Notes: generated from the letters alone by a model not told the origin. Shown: positions 24,532-34,021, counted from the stretch's first letter. The stretch is 38,371 nucleotides of DNA from CAKRHR01 sp964423195 (GCA_964423195.1 CAYRDY010000010.1:1-38371); one strand, 5' to 3'. Numbers and translations are program-made.

Positions 24532-27387
24532 TTATCTTTTTGACCTCTCGGCATCCCGCGCCAGGTATTTTTTGACATATTCGCCGGTATATGTGCCCGA
24601 CAGCGCGACCTCCTCCGGCGTGCCTGTGGCGATAATCGTGCCCCCTCGGTCGCCGCCGTCGGGTCCGATATCAATGATGTAATCAGCCGTCTTGATCACA
24701 TCCAGATTATGCTCGATCACCACGACCGTGTTGCCGCCCTCGGTCAGGCGCTGCAGGATCTCGATCAACTTGTGGACATCGGCAAAATGGAGGCCGGTCG
24801 TCGGCTCGTCCAGAATATAGATTGTCCTGCCGGTGCTCCTGCGGCTCAGCTCCGTGGCCAGCTTCACCCGCTGCGCCTCACCGCCGGACAGCGTGGTGGA
24901 CGGCTGCCCCAGTTTAATATAGGAAAGACCGACATCATTGATCGTCTCCAGTTTCCGGCGGATCGACGGCACATTCTCGAAAAACGTCACCGCCTCCTCC
25001 ACCGTCATATCCAGGACATCGTAAATATTCTTGCCCTTGTATTTGACTTCCAGCGTCTCACGGTTGTAGCGCTTGCCATGGCAGACCTCACATGGCACAT
25101 AGACATCGGACAGAAAATGCATCTCAATTTTGATGATGCCGTCGCCGGCACAGGCCTCACAGCGGCCGCCCTTGACATTAAAACTGAACCGCCCCTTGGT
25201 ATAGCCGCGCTCCTTGGCGTCCTGTGTGGCAGCGAACAGATCTCGGATCATATCAAAGACACCGGTGTATGTGGCCGGGTTGGACCGCGGGGTGCGCCCG
25301 ATCGGCGACTGGTCGATATTGATCACCTTGTCCAGCTGTTCCAGGCCGACAATATCGTCATGCTTCCCCGGATGAACGATGCGCGCCCCGTTGAGCTCGC
25401 GCGCCAGCCGCTTGTACAGAATCTCGTTGATCAGTGAACTCTTGCCGGAGCCTGAGACACCGGTCACGCAGGTAAAGACCCCCAGCGGGATATCCACGTC
25501 GATGTGCTTGAGATTATTCTCCGCCGCGCCGAGGATCCGGATAAATCCGGTCGGTTTGCGCCGCGTCTTCGGCACCGGAATTGTGATGCGACCGCTCAGA
25601 TAAGCGCCCGTGATCGAATGCTCATTGCGCATGATCTCCTCTGCCGTGCCCTCGGCCACCACATGGCCGCCGTGTTCGCCGGCGCCCGGTCCGATGTCGA
25701 CGATGTGATCCGCGGCCAGCATCGTCTCCTCATCGTGCTCGACGACGATCAGCGTATTTCCGAGATCGCGCAGATTTTTTAAAGTCTTCAACAGTTTGTC
25801 ATTATCCTTCTGATGGAGGCCGATGCTCGGCTCATCCAGAATGTAGGCCACGCCCACCAGACCGGAACCGATCTGCGTCGCCAGACGGATGCGCTGCGCC
25901 TCCCCGCCGGAGAGCGTGGCTGTGGCGCGGGCAAGCGTCAGATAATCCAGGCCGACATCGATCAGAAAGCCGACTCTGGCGCGGATCTCCCGGAGAATCT
26001 GGCTGCCGATCAACAGCTGTTGTTCGCTCAGATCCAGATGGTTGATCAGGTCATTGAGTTCAAGCATTGACAGCTCCGTCATCTCCGCGATATTTTTATC
26101 CGAGACCGTCACTGCCAGCGATTCCCTCTTCAGCCGCTGCCCATGGCACGCCGTACACGGGGTGATATCCATAAATGTCTCATATTCCTGTCTGGACGTC
26201 TCCGAACTCGTCTCCCGATAACGGCGCTCCACATTTCGGATCAGGCCCTCAAAGGCGACATCATAGACGCCGACGCCGCGCTGACCGTGGTAATGGACTT
26301 TGACCTCATGGCCGTTGGTCCCGTGGATGATCACGTCATGGATCCTCTTTGGGTAATCCTTAAAAGGTGTGTTCAGGCTGAAATCGTATTCCTTCGCGAG
26401 CGCGTCCAGAATCGCACGCGTAAAACTGTGGCTGTCCACCGCCGACTGCCAGCCGGGAACCGCGATCGCGCCCTCAGCGATGCTCATCGACGGGTCCGGA
26501 ATCATCAGATCCTCCGAAAATTCCATCTTATAGCCCAGACCCGCGCACACCGGACAGGCGCCAAACGGATTATTGAACGAGAAACTCCTCGGCTCGATCT
26601 CCTCCAGACTGACACCGCAGTCCGGACAGGAAAAGCTCTGGCTGAAATTGATCCGCTCACCGCCGTCCACATCCACCACCAACAGCCCATCTGTCAGTTT
26701 CAGCGCCGTCTCGATGGAATCTGTCAGCCGCTTTTCGATGCCATCCCGCACCGAGAGGCGATCCACAATGATCTCTATATCATGCTTTTTATTTTTTTCC
26801 AGCTTGATCTCCTCAGACAGCTCATACATATGCCCGTCCACCATCACGCGGACATAACCGCTGCGGCGGGCCGACTCGAACAGCTTCGTGTGTTCGCCCT
26901 TGCGGCCGCGCACCACCGGAGCGAGAATCTGAATGCGGGTCCGATCCGGCAGCCGCATCACAGCGTCTACCATCTGGTCGACAGTCTGCCGCTGAATCAC
27001 CTTGCCGCAGACCGGACAGTGCGGAATACCGATGCGCGCGTACAGAAGGCGCATATAGTCATAGATCTCCGTCACCGTGCCAACCGTCGACCTCGGATTG
27101 CGGTTGGTCGACTTCTGGTCGATCGAGATCGCAGGTGACAGACCAGAGATACTCTCCACGTCCGGTTTCTCCATCTGTCCAAGAAACTGCCGTGCGTAGG
27201 AAGACAGGGACTCCATATAGCGGCGCTGCCCCTCGGCATAGATGGTGTCAAAGGCCAGCGACGATTTACCCGAACCGCTCAGTCCCGTGAGAACCACCAT
27301 CTCGTTGCGCGGAATTTTGATATTGATGCCCTTTAAATTGTGTTCTCTCGCACCCCTGATCTCAATATATTCTTTTCTGGCTGCCAT
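24532..27387 (-). CDS. uvrA: Excinuclease ABC subunit A
   Basis: DNA-damage recognition ATPase of nucleotide excision repair; 951 residues, full length. The tandem ABC modules show Walker A motifs GLSGSGKSSLAFDT near the N-terminus and GVSGSGKSSLINE in the second half, each with an LSGGEAQR signature (TLSGGEAQRIRLA, TLSGGEAQRVKLA) and Walker B (AYILDEPSIGLH, IYILDEPTTGLHF). Zinc modules appear at CPDC ... CPVC and CEAC ... CEVC. It starts 56 bases after uvrB in the same operon. AAGGAG precedes the ATG. Confidence 0.98.
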   Translation of the reverse strand: MAARKEYIEIRGAREHNLKGINIKIPRNEMVVLTGLSGSGKSSLAFDTIYAEGQRRYMESLSSYARQFLGQMEKPDVESISGLSPAISIDQKSTNRNPRSTVGTVTEIYDYMRLLYARIGIPHCPVCGKVIQRQTVDQMVDAVMRLPDRTRIQILAPVVRGRKGEHTKLFESARRSGYVRVMVDGHMYELSEEIKLEKNKKHDIEIIVDRLSVRDGIEKRLTDSIETALKLTDGLLVVDVDGGERINFSQSFSCPDCGVSLEEIEPRSFSFNNPFGACPVCAGLGYKMEFSEDLMIPDPSMSIAEGAIAVPGWQSAVDSHSFTRAILDALAKEYDFSLNTPFKDYPKRIHDVIIHGTNGHEVKVHYHGQRGVGVYDVAFEGLIRNVERRYRETSSETSRQEYETFMDITPCTACHGQRLKRESLAVTVSDKNIAEMTELSMLELNDLINHLDLSEQQLLIGSQILREIRARVGFLIDVGLDYLTLARATATLSGGEAQRIRLATQIGSGLVGVAYILDEPSIGLHQKDNDKLLKTLKNLRDLGNTLIVVEHDEETMLAADHIVDIGPGAGEHGGHVVAEGTAEEIMRNEHSITGAYLSGRITIPVPKTRRKPTGFIRILGAAENNLKHIDVDIPLGVFTCVTGVSGSGKSSLINEILYKRLARELNGARIVHPGKHDDIVGLEQLDKVINIDQSPIGRTPRSNPATYTGVFDMIRDLFAATQDAKERGYTKGRFSFNVKGGRCEACAGDGIIKIEMHFLSDVYVPCEVCHGKRYNRETLEVKYKGKNIYDVLDMTVEEAVTFFENVPSIRRKLETINDVGLSYIKLGQPSTTLSGGEAQRVKLATELSRRSTGRTIYILDEPTTGLHFADVHKLIEILQRLTEGGNTVVVIEHNLDVIKTADYIIDIGPDGGDRGGTIIATGTPEEVALSGTYTGEYVKKYLARDAERSKR

Positions 27388-27443
27388 AAAAACTGCTCCT
27401 TATTAACAGATCTCCTCTGCGCGCCTGTCATGGCTGTCCGGCC

Positions 27444-29426
27444 TCAAAGATCGTGCAGCTGCTTTTTCAGCTGAATGATCTCATCGCGCAGCTCTGCCGC
27501 ACGCTCAAAATTCAGCTCTGCCGCGGCCGAATGCATCTTCCTTGTCAATGTCTCGATCAGCTTTGTCAGCTCCTGCCTGCTCATGGACTCCGCGTCCTTG
27601 ACGAGCCGCCCGCCCGTATCGTCCGCGGCCTTGGAGATGCTGATCAGGTCGCGAACCGCCTTTCTGATCGACTGCGGCGTGATCCCGTGCGCCTCATTGT
27701 AAGCCTGCTGCAGCTCCCTGCGCCGGTTTGTCTCAGAGATCGCCCTGTCCATCGACTCCGTGATCACATCCGCGTACATGATGACGTGACCGTCCACATT
27801 GCGCGCCGCCCGGCCGATGGTCTGTATCAGCGATGTCTCCGAGCGAAGAAACCCCTCCTTATCCGCGTCCAGTATCGCCACCAGCGTAATCTCCGGGATA
27901 TCCAGACCCTCGCGCAGCAGATTGATGCCGACCAGCACATCAAAGACGTTCATGCGCAGATCCCTCACGATCTCCGTCCGCTCCAGCGTGTCAATGTCCG
28001 AATGGAGATATTTCACGCGAATGCCGACCTCCCGCATATAATCCGTCAGATCCTCCGCCATGCGCTTCGTCAGAGTCGTGATCATCACCTTGTGTCCCTG
28101 TGCGGTTTCCCGATTGACCTCGCCGATCAAATCATCGATCTGGCCCTCCACCGGACGCACCTCCACGCGCGGATCCAAAAGTCCCGTCGGGCGGATGATC
28201 TGCTCCGCCCGCAGCAGCTCATGTTCCTGCTCATAGGTGCTCGGCGTCGCTGACACGAAGAGCATCTGATCGATCTTGCTCTCAAACTCCGCGAAATTCA
28301 GCGGGCGGTTGTCCTTTGCCGACGGCAGGCGGAAGCCGTAGTCGACCAGCGTGGTCTTGCGCGCCTGGTCGCCGTTGTACATGCCACGCACCTGCGGGAT
28401 CGTCATGTGCGATTCGTCGACGATCATCAGAAACTCTTCCGGAAAATAATCGATCAGTGTGTGCGGCGGCTGCCCCGGCTTTAATCCGGCCAGATGCATC
28501 GAATAATTCTCGATCCCCGAACAGAATCCCGTCTCGCGCATCATCTCGATATCAAAATTTGTGCGCTCCGCGATCCGCTGTGCCTCGATCAGCTTGTCCT
28601 CGCGCTTAAAATAATCGATGCGCTCCGCAAGTTCCTTTTCGATATCCTGAATCGCCTTTTCCATCCGCTCCGGCGGCACCACATAGTGTGAAGCCGGAAA
28701 AATGGCCACATGCTCCAGCCGGCTCTTGACCTGGCCGGTCAGTGGGTCGAACTCCGAGATGCGGTCGACCTCATCGCCAAAAAATTCGACGCGCACCGCC
28801 GTATCTCCGGAGGCCGCCGGAAAGATCTCGACGACATCCCCGTGCACGCGAAATGTCCCGCGCTTGAAATCCATATCATTTCTCGCGTACTGCATGCGGA
28901 TCAGACGCCGGATCACTTCGTCGCGGTCGCGCGCCATCCCCGGCCGCAGGGAGACCACCATCTCATTGTAGTCGATCGGACTGCCGAGACCGTAAATGCA
29001 GGACACCGATGAGACAATGATCACATCGCGGCGCTCGGACAGCGCCGCCGTCGCCGAGTGCCGCAGCTTGTCGATCTCGTCATTGATCGCCGAATCCTTG
29101 GCGATATACGTGTCCGAGGACGGCACATAGGCCTCCGGCTGATAATAATCGTAATAGCTCACGAAATATTCCACCGCGTTCTCCGGAAACATCTCCTTGA
29201 ACTCCCCGTAAAGCTGCGCCGCCAGGGTCTTGTTGTGCGCCAGGATCAGCGTCGGCTTGTTCAGCGCCTGGATGACATTGGCCATCGTGAACGTCTTGCC
29301 GGATCCCGTCACGCCCAGCAGCGTTTCAAACTGATTGCCCTCCCTGAATCCGGCCACCAGTTTCTCAATCGCCTGCGGCTGGTCGCCGGTCGGGGCATAT
29401 TCGGAAACTAATTTGAAATGATCCAT
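27444..29426 (-). CDS. uvrB: Excinuclease ABC subunit B
   Basis: Helicase-like damage verification subunit of the UvrABC nuclease; 660 residues from the chosen start. Features: the N-terminal FKLVSEYAPTGDQPQAI, Walker A GVTGSGKTFTMANV, the beta-hairpin region YYDYYQPEAYVP, the DEAD-like box VDESH, helicase motifs with REGLDIPEITLVAILDADKEG and QTIGRAARN, and a C-terminal UVR domain (AAAELNFERAAELRDEI). The start at 29426 has GGAGG 7 bases upstream; the longer frame to 29468 begins before that site. It follows the GH120-type gene by 56 bases with no visible promoter or terminator between. Confidence 0.98.
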   Translation of the reverse strand: MDHFKLVSEYAPTGDQPQAIEKLVAGFREGNQFETLLGVTGSGKTFTMANVIQALNKPTLILAHNKTLAAQLYGEFKEMFPENAVEYFVSYYDYYQPEAYVPSSDTYIAKDSAINDEIDKLRHSATAALSERRDVIIVSSVSCIYGLGSPIDYNEMVVSLRPGMARDRDEVIRRLIRMQYARNDMDFKRGTFRVHGDVVEIFPAASGDTAVRVEFFGDEVDRISEFDPLTGQVKSRLEHVAIFPASHYVVPPERMEKAIQDIEKELAERIDYFKREDKLIEAQRIAERTNFDIEMMRETGFCSGIENYSMHLAGLKPGQPPHTLIDYFPEEFLMIVDESHMTIPQVRGMYNGDQARKTTLVDYGFRLPSAKDNRPLNFAEFESKIDQMLFVSATPSTYEQEHELLRAEQIIRPTGLLDPRVEVRPVEGQIDDLIGEVNRETAQGHKVMITTLTKRMAEDLTDYMREVGIRVKYLHSDIDTLERTEIVRDLRMNVFDVLVGINLLREGLDIPEITLVAILDADKEGFLRSETSLIQTIGRAARNVDGHVIMYADVITESMDRAISETNRRRELQQAYNEAHGITPQSIRKAVRDLISISKAADDTGGRLVKDAESMSRQELTKLIETLTRKMHSAAAELNFERAAELRDEIIQLKKQLHDL

Positions 29427-29482
29427 AGAGAAACCTCCGATCCGCGAAACCAAAATAGGCGCAGGCATCCGTCACACGGCGC

Positions 29483-31522
29483 TTACGCGACCACGATCTT
29501 CCCTGACGCCGCGTGCTCGATCGGCCCTGCCGTCGGATGGATGGCCCTGTGGCTGCCGAAATAATCCTCCTGGAAAACGATCGGCGTGCCGTCCGGATTC
29601 TCAAATGCCTGTTCCGGCTCAAATGCGAAGCCGAGCGTCTCCGTGCTGATGGTACCGCAGGTATTGGCCGGCAGGAAGTCGAACAGATTCGTCTCCAGCT
29701 GCCAGTGCCCGTCTACCTCAGCCAGTTTCAACTCGACCGTATGTGTCTTATCCTCAATGAAATCTCTCTCCTTATCACAGACCTGGGCGCCGTTGTAGAA
29801 GATATTTCCGCCCGTCCAGACCGGCAGGTGCATATAATACCGGTCGCTCGGCTCGGAGCCCATGCCGCAGTAGCCGTCAAATTCCCTGTCCCACTCCTCG
29901 AAGGTCGGATAACCGTCATAGCGCATGGTGCCAACGGACACACAGCCGTCGTCCCAGCCGTTATTCTGCCCTCTCATGGCCTCCTCCTCCGCGCGCAGCG
30001 CCGGATGGACCTTCTGCTGCACAAAAATATTATTATAGAAGCGGGCGTCGCCGTGCAGGAATGTCATAAAACCGGCGATCTCCGTGCGATGCGGCACATG
30101 ATAAGGGGTGTAGCGCGGCGAGGAGAGCGTCTTGGCGCCGTTGTCCGTCCCGCTCCCGACGGCGACGAACGAACCCCCGATCAGGTTATGCACCACGGCG
30201 ATTCCCTGGGTCGCCAGCTTCAGTGAACGCGCCGAGAGAAAAATATTGTTGTCGATCAGTGTCGGTCCGTGGGAGACCTCCACAAAGAGATCCTCACCCA
30301 TTCCCATCATCATCTCCGGCGCAATCGGCTCATTCTCCTTCAGGCAAGGCAGCGTGTTGTCATGGAAAAGATTCTGCGTCACGCGTGTGCCCTGCGCCTG
30401 CCAGTCCAGCCACATGCCTCTCGTGCAGTGGTGAATATGATTCCTCCGGAAAATCACGTCGATGGCCGCGTGCATCTTGATGCCGCCGATCTCCGCGCCG
30501 GCGAGATTCTGTTTGTTGTTGATGTGGTGGATATGGTTGTCCTCGATCAGTGAGAAGACGCCGCCCAGGTGGCCGACGATGCCGGTCTGCCCGCAGTCAT
30601 GGATATTGCAGCGCCGCACAATATGATGGCCGATGCGCTCCTTCGTCCACCCCTCCCTCTGGGCCTGGCAGATGCAGTCGCGTTCCGTCTGCGTGCCGTC
30701 CTTGTATTTCCAGTTCAACCACTTATTGTCATTGCCCTCCTGCTTATATTTGCCGAGCGAAATACCACTGCACTTGGACTCCGAGATATCGCAGTCCTCG
30801 ATGATCCAGCCCTTGGACCAGTGCGGGCCGATCATGCCCTCCTGATAGGCCGTCGGCGGCGCCCACTGTGTCGCGGCCTGCCTCACGGTGAAGCCGGACA
30901 GGGTGATATAATTCACGCCCTCCTCTGACGGATAGAAGCAATTCCTCCTGACCGAGATCTCCACGCACGCATCATTGGGATCCTTCCCCTGAAAATTCGC
31001 GTAAAAGACTGTTTCATTTTTTTCTGTGTCTTGCTCGGCATACCATGTGTACACTGAAAAATCTGGGTCCCACGATGCTTTTGAGACCACCGGTTGTCTC
31101 ACCTGCTCCAGTGACGTGACCTCATACATGGACTTCCCGTTCAGGAAGACATCGCCGGTGTGGGCGATCATCATGGCGACAAACCAGTCGCCGCTCACCA
31201 GGGTCGTATACGGATTGAAATCTCCGAACAGGCCATTCGGCACCCTGGCCGTCCACATCTGCCCCTCCAAGTGTTCCCAGTGCCCAATAGGCTCCGCGCC
31301 GGTAATCACCGCCTGCAGCGGCTTCACCGAGCGGTAGGTGATCCTGGCATTCTCCTCACCGGCATTTTTCGGGTTGACATTCTCGCGGTAAATGCCCGGA
31401 TAAACCAAAATCTCATCACCTGCCACGGCGATATCCGCCGCCTCCTGAATCTTCTGAAACGGGTATGCCTCAGAACCGTCGCCACTGCGCAGCGCACTGG
31501 CATCAACAAAATACTTCATCAT
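29483..31522 (-). CDS. GH120-type beta-xylosidase (right-handed beta-helix)
   Basis: A 679-residue protein without a signal peptide, so probably acting in the cytoplasm on imported xylo-oligosaccharides. It shares its whole layout with GH120 beta-xylosidases such as XylC of Thermoanaerobacterium: an N-terminal DUF1565-like start (AGDEILVYPGIYRENV), GDVFLNGKSMYEVT, VWYAE-like and FYANFQGKDPN segments, WAPPTA ... GPHWSKGWIIEDC, DCGQTGIVGHLGGVFS, and the catalytic section. The expected nucleophile is Asp373 in WLDWQAQGTR and the acid/base is Glu415 in DLFVEVSHGP. The spacing between them is about 19 residues longer than the 23 I recall for XylC, because of an insert rich in Met and Glu. The start at 31522 has AAGGAGG 7 bases upstream. 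It overlaps the preceding HAD gene by 20 bases. Confidence 0.85.
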   Translation of the reverse strand: MMKYFVDASALRSGDGSEAYPFQKIQEAADIAVAGDEILVYPGIYRENVNPKNAGEENARITYRSVKPLQAVITGAEPIGHWEHLEGQMWTARVPNGLFGDFNPYTTLVSGDWFVAMMIAHTGDVFLNGKSMYEVTSLEQVRQPVVSKASWDPDFSVYTWYAEQDTEKNETVFYANFQGKDPNDACVEISVRRNCFYPSEEGVNYITLSGFTVRQAATQWAPPTAYQEGMIGPHWSKGWIIEDCDISESKCSGISLGKYKQEGNDNKWLNWKYKDGTQTERDCICQAQREGWTKERIGHHIVRRCNIHDCGQTGIVGHLGGVFSLIEDNHIHHINNKQNLAGAEIGGIKMHAAIDVIFRRNHIHHCTRGMWLDWQAQGTRVTQNLFHDNTLPCLKENEPIAPEMMMGMGEDLFVEVSHGPTLIDNNIFLSARSLKLATQGIAVVHNLIGGSFVAVGSGTDNGAKTLSSPRYTPYHVPHRTEIAGFMTFLHGDARFYNNIFVQQKVHPALRAEEEAMRGQNNGWDDGCVSVGTMRYDGYPTFEEWDREFDGYCGMGSEPSDRYYMHLPVWTGGNIFYNGAQVCDKERDFIEDKTHTVELKLAEVDGHWQLETNLFDFLPANTCGTISTETLGFAFEPEQAFENPDGTPIVFQEDYFGSHRAIHPTAGPIEHAASGKIVVA

Positions 31523-32216
31523 TATCACGCCTCCTTACAAACTCCAATAATTCCTCAGGTCGCTCAATGATCGCATCGGCGCCGTTCTTTGCCAGCTCCG
31601 CGCGATCTCGAAATCCCCAGAGCTCGCCCACTGTGTAGAGCCCGGCAGCGTTTCCGGTCTGCATATCCACATCGGTGTCGCCGAGGTAGAGACATTCTTC
31701 AGGACATACGTCCAGCATCTTCAGTATTCTGAATACGCCGTCCGGCGCGGGCTTGCGGCGGATCCCTTCCGTCTGTCCCTGCACCGCATCAAAAATCCCT
31801 TCCATGAACAGCTTGTGAATCACATCCAGGGTGCGCGCGTGCGGCTTGTTTGAGAGTACCCCCAGCTTCACCTTCCGGGCTTTCAAGTGCCCGAGCAAAC
31901 CAGGCACTCCCGGATAAATCGTCACACGATAGGTACAATCCCTCTCAAAAAATCCGCTGTAAATCTCATAAACCTCATCAAAGCGCGCCAAATCTTCGGC
32001 GCCCGCGGCCCGCATGGCCCGCTCCACCAGCGTCCTTGCGCCGTCTCCGGCGTAATACTTATAATCATTGATCGGCAGCGGCCCAAGGCCCACAGCCGCC
32101 AGCGCCTCATTACAGGAAACGCCGATGGATTCCAATGTGTCCGCCAGCGTCCCGTCCAAGTCAAAAATACAAGCCCGCACGCGCCCGATCTTTTTTTCCG
32201 TCAATCGCTCAATCAT
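31503..32216 (-). CDS. HAD-superfamily phosphatase, phosphoglycolate phosphatase-like
   Basis: A 237-residue HAD subfamily IA hydrolase. Motif I FDLDGTLADT, motif II VLSNKPH, motif III lysine in RRKPAPDGV, and motif IV LYLGDTDVDMQTG are all in place, with a helical cap between motif I and about residue 85. It resembles Gph/PpaX-type proteins; the substrate is unknown. It is the first gene of a run leading through the beta-xylosidase to uvrB-uvrA, and its 3' end overlaps the xylosidase start. It is divergent from the MocR-type regulator. Confidence 0.88.
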   Translation of the reverse strand: MIERLTEKKIGRVRACIFDLDGTLADTLESIGVSCNEALAAVGLGPLPINDYKYYAGDGARTLVERAMRAAGAEDLARFDEVYEIYSGFFERDCTYRVTIYPGVPGLLGHLKARKVKLGVLSNKPHARTLDVIHKLFMEGIFDAVQGQTEGIRRKPAPDGVFRILKMLDVCPEECLYLGDTDVDMQTGNAAGLYTVGELWGFRDRAELAKNGADAIIERPEELLEFVRRRDNDEVFC

Positions 32217-32234
32217 CGCTTTTTTCTCCGCAAA

Positions 32235-32262
32235 ATATCATTTCATTTTTAAAACCCGCCAA
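32235..32262 (-). promoter_or_regulatory. Possible promoter for the HAD-xylosidase-uvrBA run
   Basis: On the minus strand TTGGCG (32257-32262) and TGATAT (32235-32240) are spaced by 16 bases, about 20 bases before the HAD start codon. It is a moderate match only. Confidence 0.4.
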
Positions 32263-32329
32263 TATCACACTCCGGCAGATGCTCACGCCCAGCCATCGCG
32301 GCGTCCTGCGCAAAAAATGAAAACCGCTC

Positions 32330-32358
32330 TTGCACCTTCCCTCTGAACATTATATACT
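32330..32358 (+). promoter_or_regulatory. Sigma-A promoter for the MocR-type regulator
   Basis: A -35 TTGCAC (32330-32335) and a -10 TATACT (32353-32358) are separated by exactly 17 bases, about 50 bases before the start codon. It is back to back with the minus-strand HAD promoter region; the two possible promoters are about 70 bases apart. Confidence 0.75.
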
Positions 32359-32409
32359 GATTATGTTCTTATCGCAAGAAGGATTCCGCAAAATGAGGAA
32401 AGAAGAGAA

Positions 32410-33837
32410 ATGATCATGGCTACTGTCACTCTGAATATCGACACTTCCGGCAGTGAATACATTTATATGCAAATCTACAGATATATCAAGGGGGAGATTG
32501 AGAGCGGATCTCTGCCCTGCGATGCCAAACTTCCCTCCACAAGACATCTGGCCGAGCATCTTGGCGTCAGCCGAAACACCATTGATATGGCCTACGGCCA
32601 GCTGATGGATGAGGGCTATATCGAGGCTCTCCCCAAGAAGGGCTACTATGTCAGCGACATCAAGAATCTGATGCCCGCGTTTGCCGATAAGGCGTCCAAG
32701 GGCAAACAGATCGCTCTCTCCGGCAGCCGCCGGACGGGCAGCAAATTCCTCTATGAATTCTCGCCATATGGCACTGACCTTGAGAGCTTCCCTTTCGCCA
32801 CCTGGCGCAAGCTGGCCCGCGATATCTACTATGACGACCGCAATTTCGAACTTTTTCAGGCGGGGCACCGCCAGGGCGACGAGGATTTTCGCCGCGCCAT
32901 CGCCGAATATCTGCATCAATCGCGCGGCGTGCGCTGCCGCGCGGAGCAGATCATCGTGGGCGCCGGCACAGAATACCTGCTGATGCTGCTGACACGCCTG
33001 CTCGGCGGCGGCAGGATCTACGCCATCGAGGATCCGTCCTACCGTCGCTCTTACGAGATCCTTCGGCAGATGGACTGCCGGATCTGCCCGGTGCCGCTCG
33101 ACAGTCAGGGCATGCGCGTCGACACCCTCCGCGCCTCACATGCCAATATCGCCTATGTGACGCCGTCCCACCATTTCCCGCTGGGCGTGGTCATGCCGAT
33201 CAAACGGCGCATGGAATTGCTGAACTGGGCCTTTGAAAGCGACAGCCGCTATATCATCGAGGACGACTATGACAGCGAATTTCGCTATAAGGGCAAGCCG
33301 ATTCCGAGCCTGCAGGGCATCAATCAAAATGAAAAAGTCATTTACCTCGGCACTTTTTCCAAGGCTATCGCGCCCTCCATCCGCGTCAGTTACATGGTCC
33401 TGCCAAAGCCGCTGCTGGACATTTACCGCAGGAACCGCGCTTTTGACGCCAACACCGTGGCGCGCACGGAGCAGCGCCTGCTGACCGATTTTATGATGCA
33501 GGGAAGTTTTGAGCGCCATCTGAACAAAATGCGCAATATTTATAAGACCAAACGCGACTATCTGCTGCAGGCATTCGCCCCGTATCGGGATCGGGTGCAA
33601 ATCAGCGGCGAGAACAGCGGCCTCCATCTGCTGCTGAGCTTTGCGGACGGGCGCAGCGCGGCCGATGTCATCAGACAGGCGGCCGCCGCCAGGATCCATC
33701 TCTGGGGCCTGTCTCGCTATTATATCGACCCCAGACACATGACCCTGAAACATACGATCATCCTCGGCTATGGCGCCCTGTCCATGCAGCAGCTGCAGAC
33801 ACAGACGGAACTGCTGATCAAAACGCTGTTCCCTTAA
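32410..33837 (+). CDS. MocR/PdxR-type regulator: GntR winged helix fused to class I aminotransferase domain
   Basis: A 475-residue PLP-binding transcription factor. Residues about 15-85 are a GntR-family winged helix (IYMQIYRYIKGEIESGSL, KLPSTRHLAEHLGVSRNTID, YIEALPKKGYYV). The rest is an aminotransferase fold I domain with AGHRQGDEDFRRAIAEYL, GAGTEYLLMLLTRLL, YVTPSHHFPLGVVM, IEDDYDSEFRY and the PLP-lysine motif GTFSKAIAPSIRVSYM. Proteins of this type regulate vitamin B6 or amino-acid genes (PdxR, GabR, TauR); no pdx or gab gene is nearby, so the target is unknown. It is the only intact plus-strand gene in the window and is divergent from the HAD-xylosidase run. Confidence 0.92.
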   Translation: MIMATVTLNIDTSGSEYIYMQIYRYIKGEIESGSLPCDAKLPSTRHLAEHLGVSRNTIDMAYGQLMDEGYIEALPKKGYYVSDIKNLMPAFADKASKGKQIALSGSRRTGSKFLYEFSPYGTDLESFPFATWRKLARDIYYDDRNFELFQAGHRQGDEDFRRAIAEYLHQSRGVRCRAEQIIVGAGTEYLLMLLTRLLGGGRIYAIEDPSYRRSYEILRQMDCRICPVPLDSQGMRVDTLRASHANIAYVTPSHHFPLGVVMPIKRRMELLNWAFESDSRYIIEDDYDSEFRYKGKPIPSLQGINQNEKVIYLGTFSKAIAPSIRVSYMVLPKPLLDIYRRNRAFDANTVARTEQRLLTDFMMQGSFERHLNKMRNIYKTKRDYLLQAFAPYRDRVQISGENSGLHLLLSFADGRSAADVIRQAAAARIHLWGLSRYYIDPRHMTLKHTIILGYGALSMQQLQTQTELLIKTLFP

Positions 33838-33842
33838 AATAC

Positions 33843-33929
33843 GCGGCCGCGCTCGCCGAGAGAAGCCGACACATAAAGCCACCTGATCCTCACAGCGCGG
33901 CCGCCTGCTAAAATGATCAGCAGGCGGCC
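33843..33929 (+). terminator. Overlapping inverted repeats in the MocR 3' region
   Basis: GCGGCCGCGCT (33843-33853) can pair over 11 bases with AGCGCGGCCGC (33894-33904). A second perfect 11-bp hairpin pairs 33899-33909 with 33919-33929 around a 9-base loop. The two share 33899-33904, so only one can form at a time. No T run follows either stem, so intrinsic termination is uncertain even though this is a convergent intergenic space. Confidence 0.4.
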
Positions 33930-34021
33930 AAATCCTAGAGATTATCTCAATTGTAAACGCGCATCTGTCGTCCGAGCAGCGCATGCGCCGCGGATACAAG
34001 CCGACAGGGCGCTCCCATTCA

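Noticed and set aside
26143..27138. Long plus-strand open frame opposite uvrA
   Set aside because: Shadow of the uvrA reading frame; no recognisable motif and no ribosome binding site worth noting.
29513..30226. Long plus-strand open frame opposite the GH120-type gene
   Set aside because: It is antisense to a protein with clear family motifs and its own composition is low-information; one of many GC-rich mirror frames in the window.
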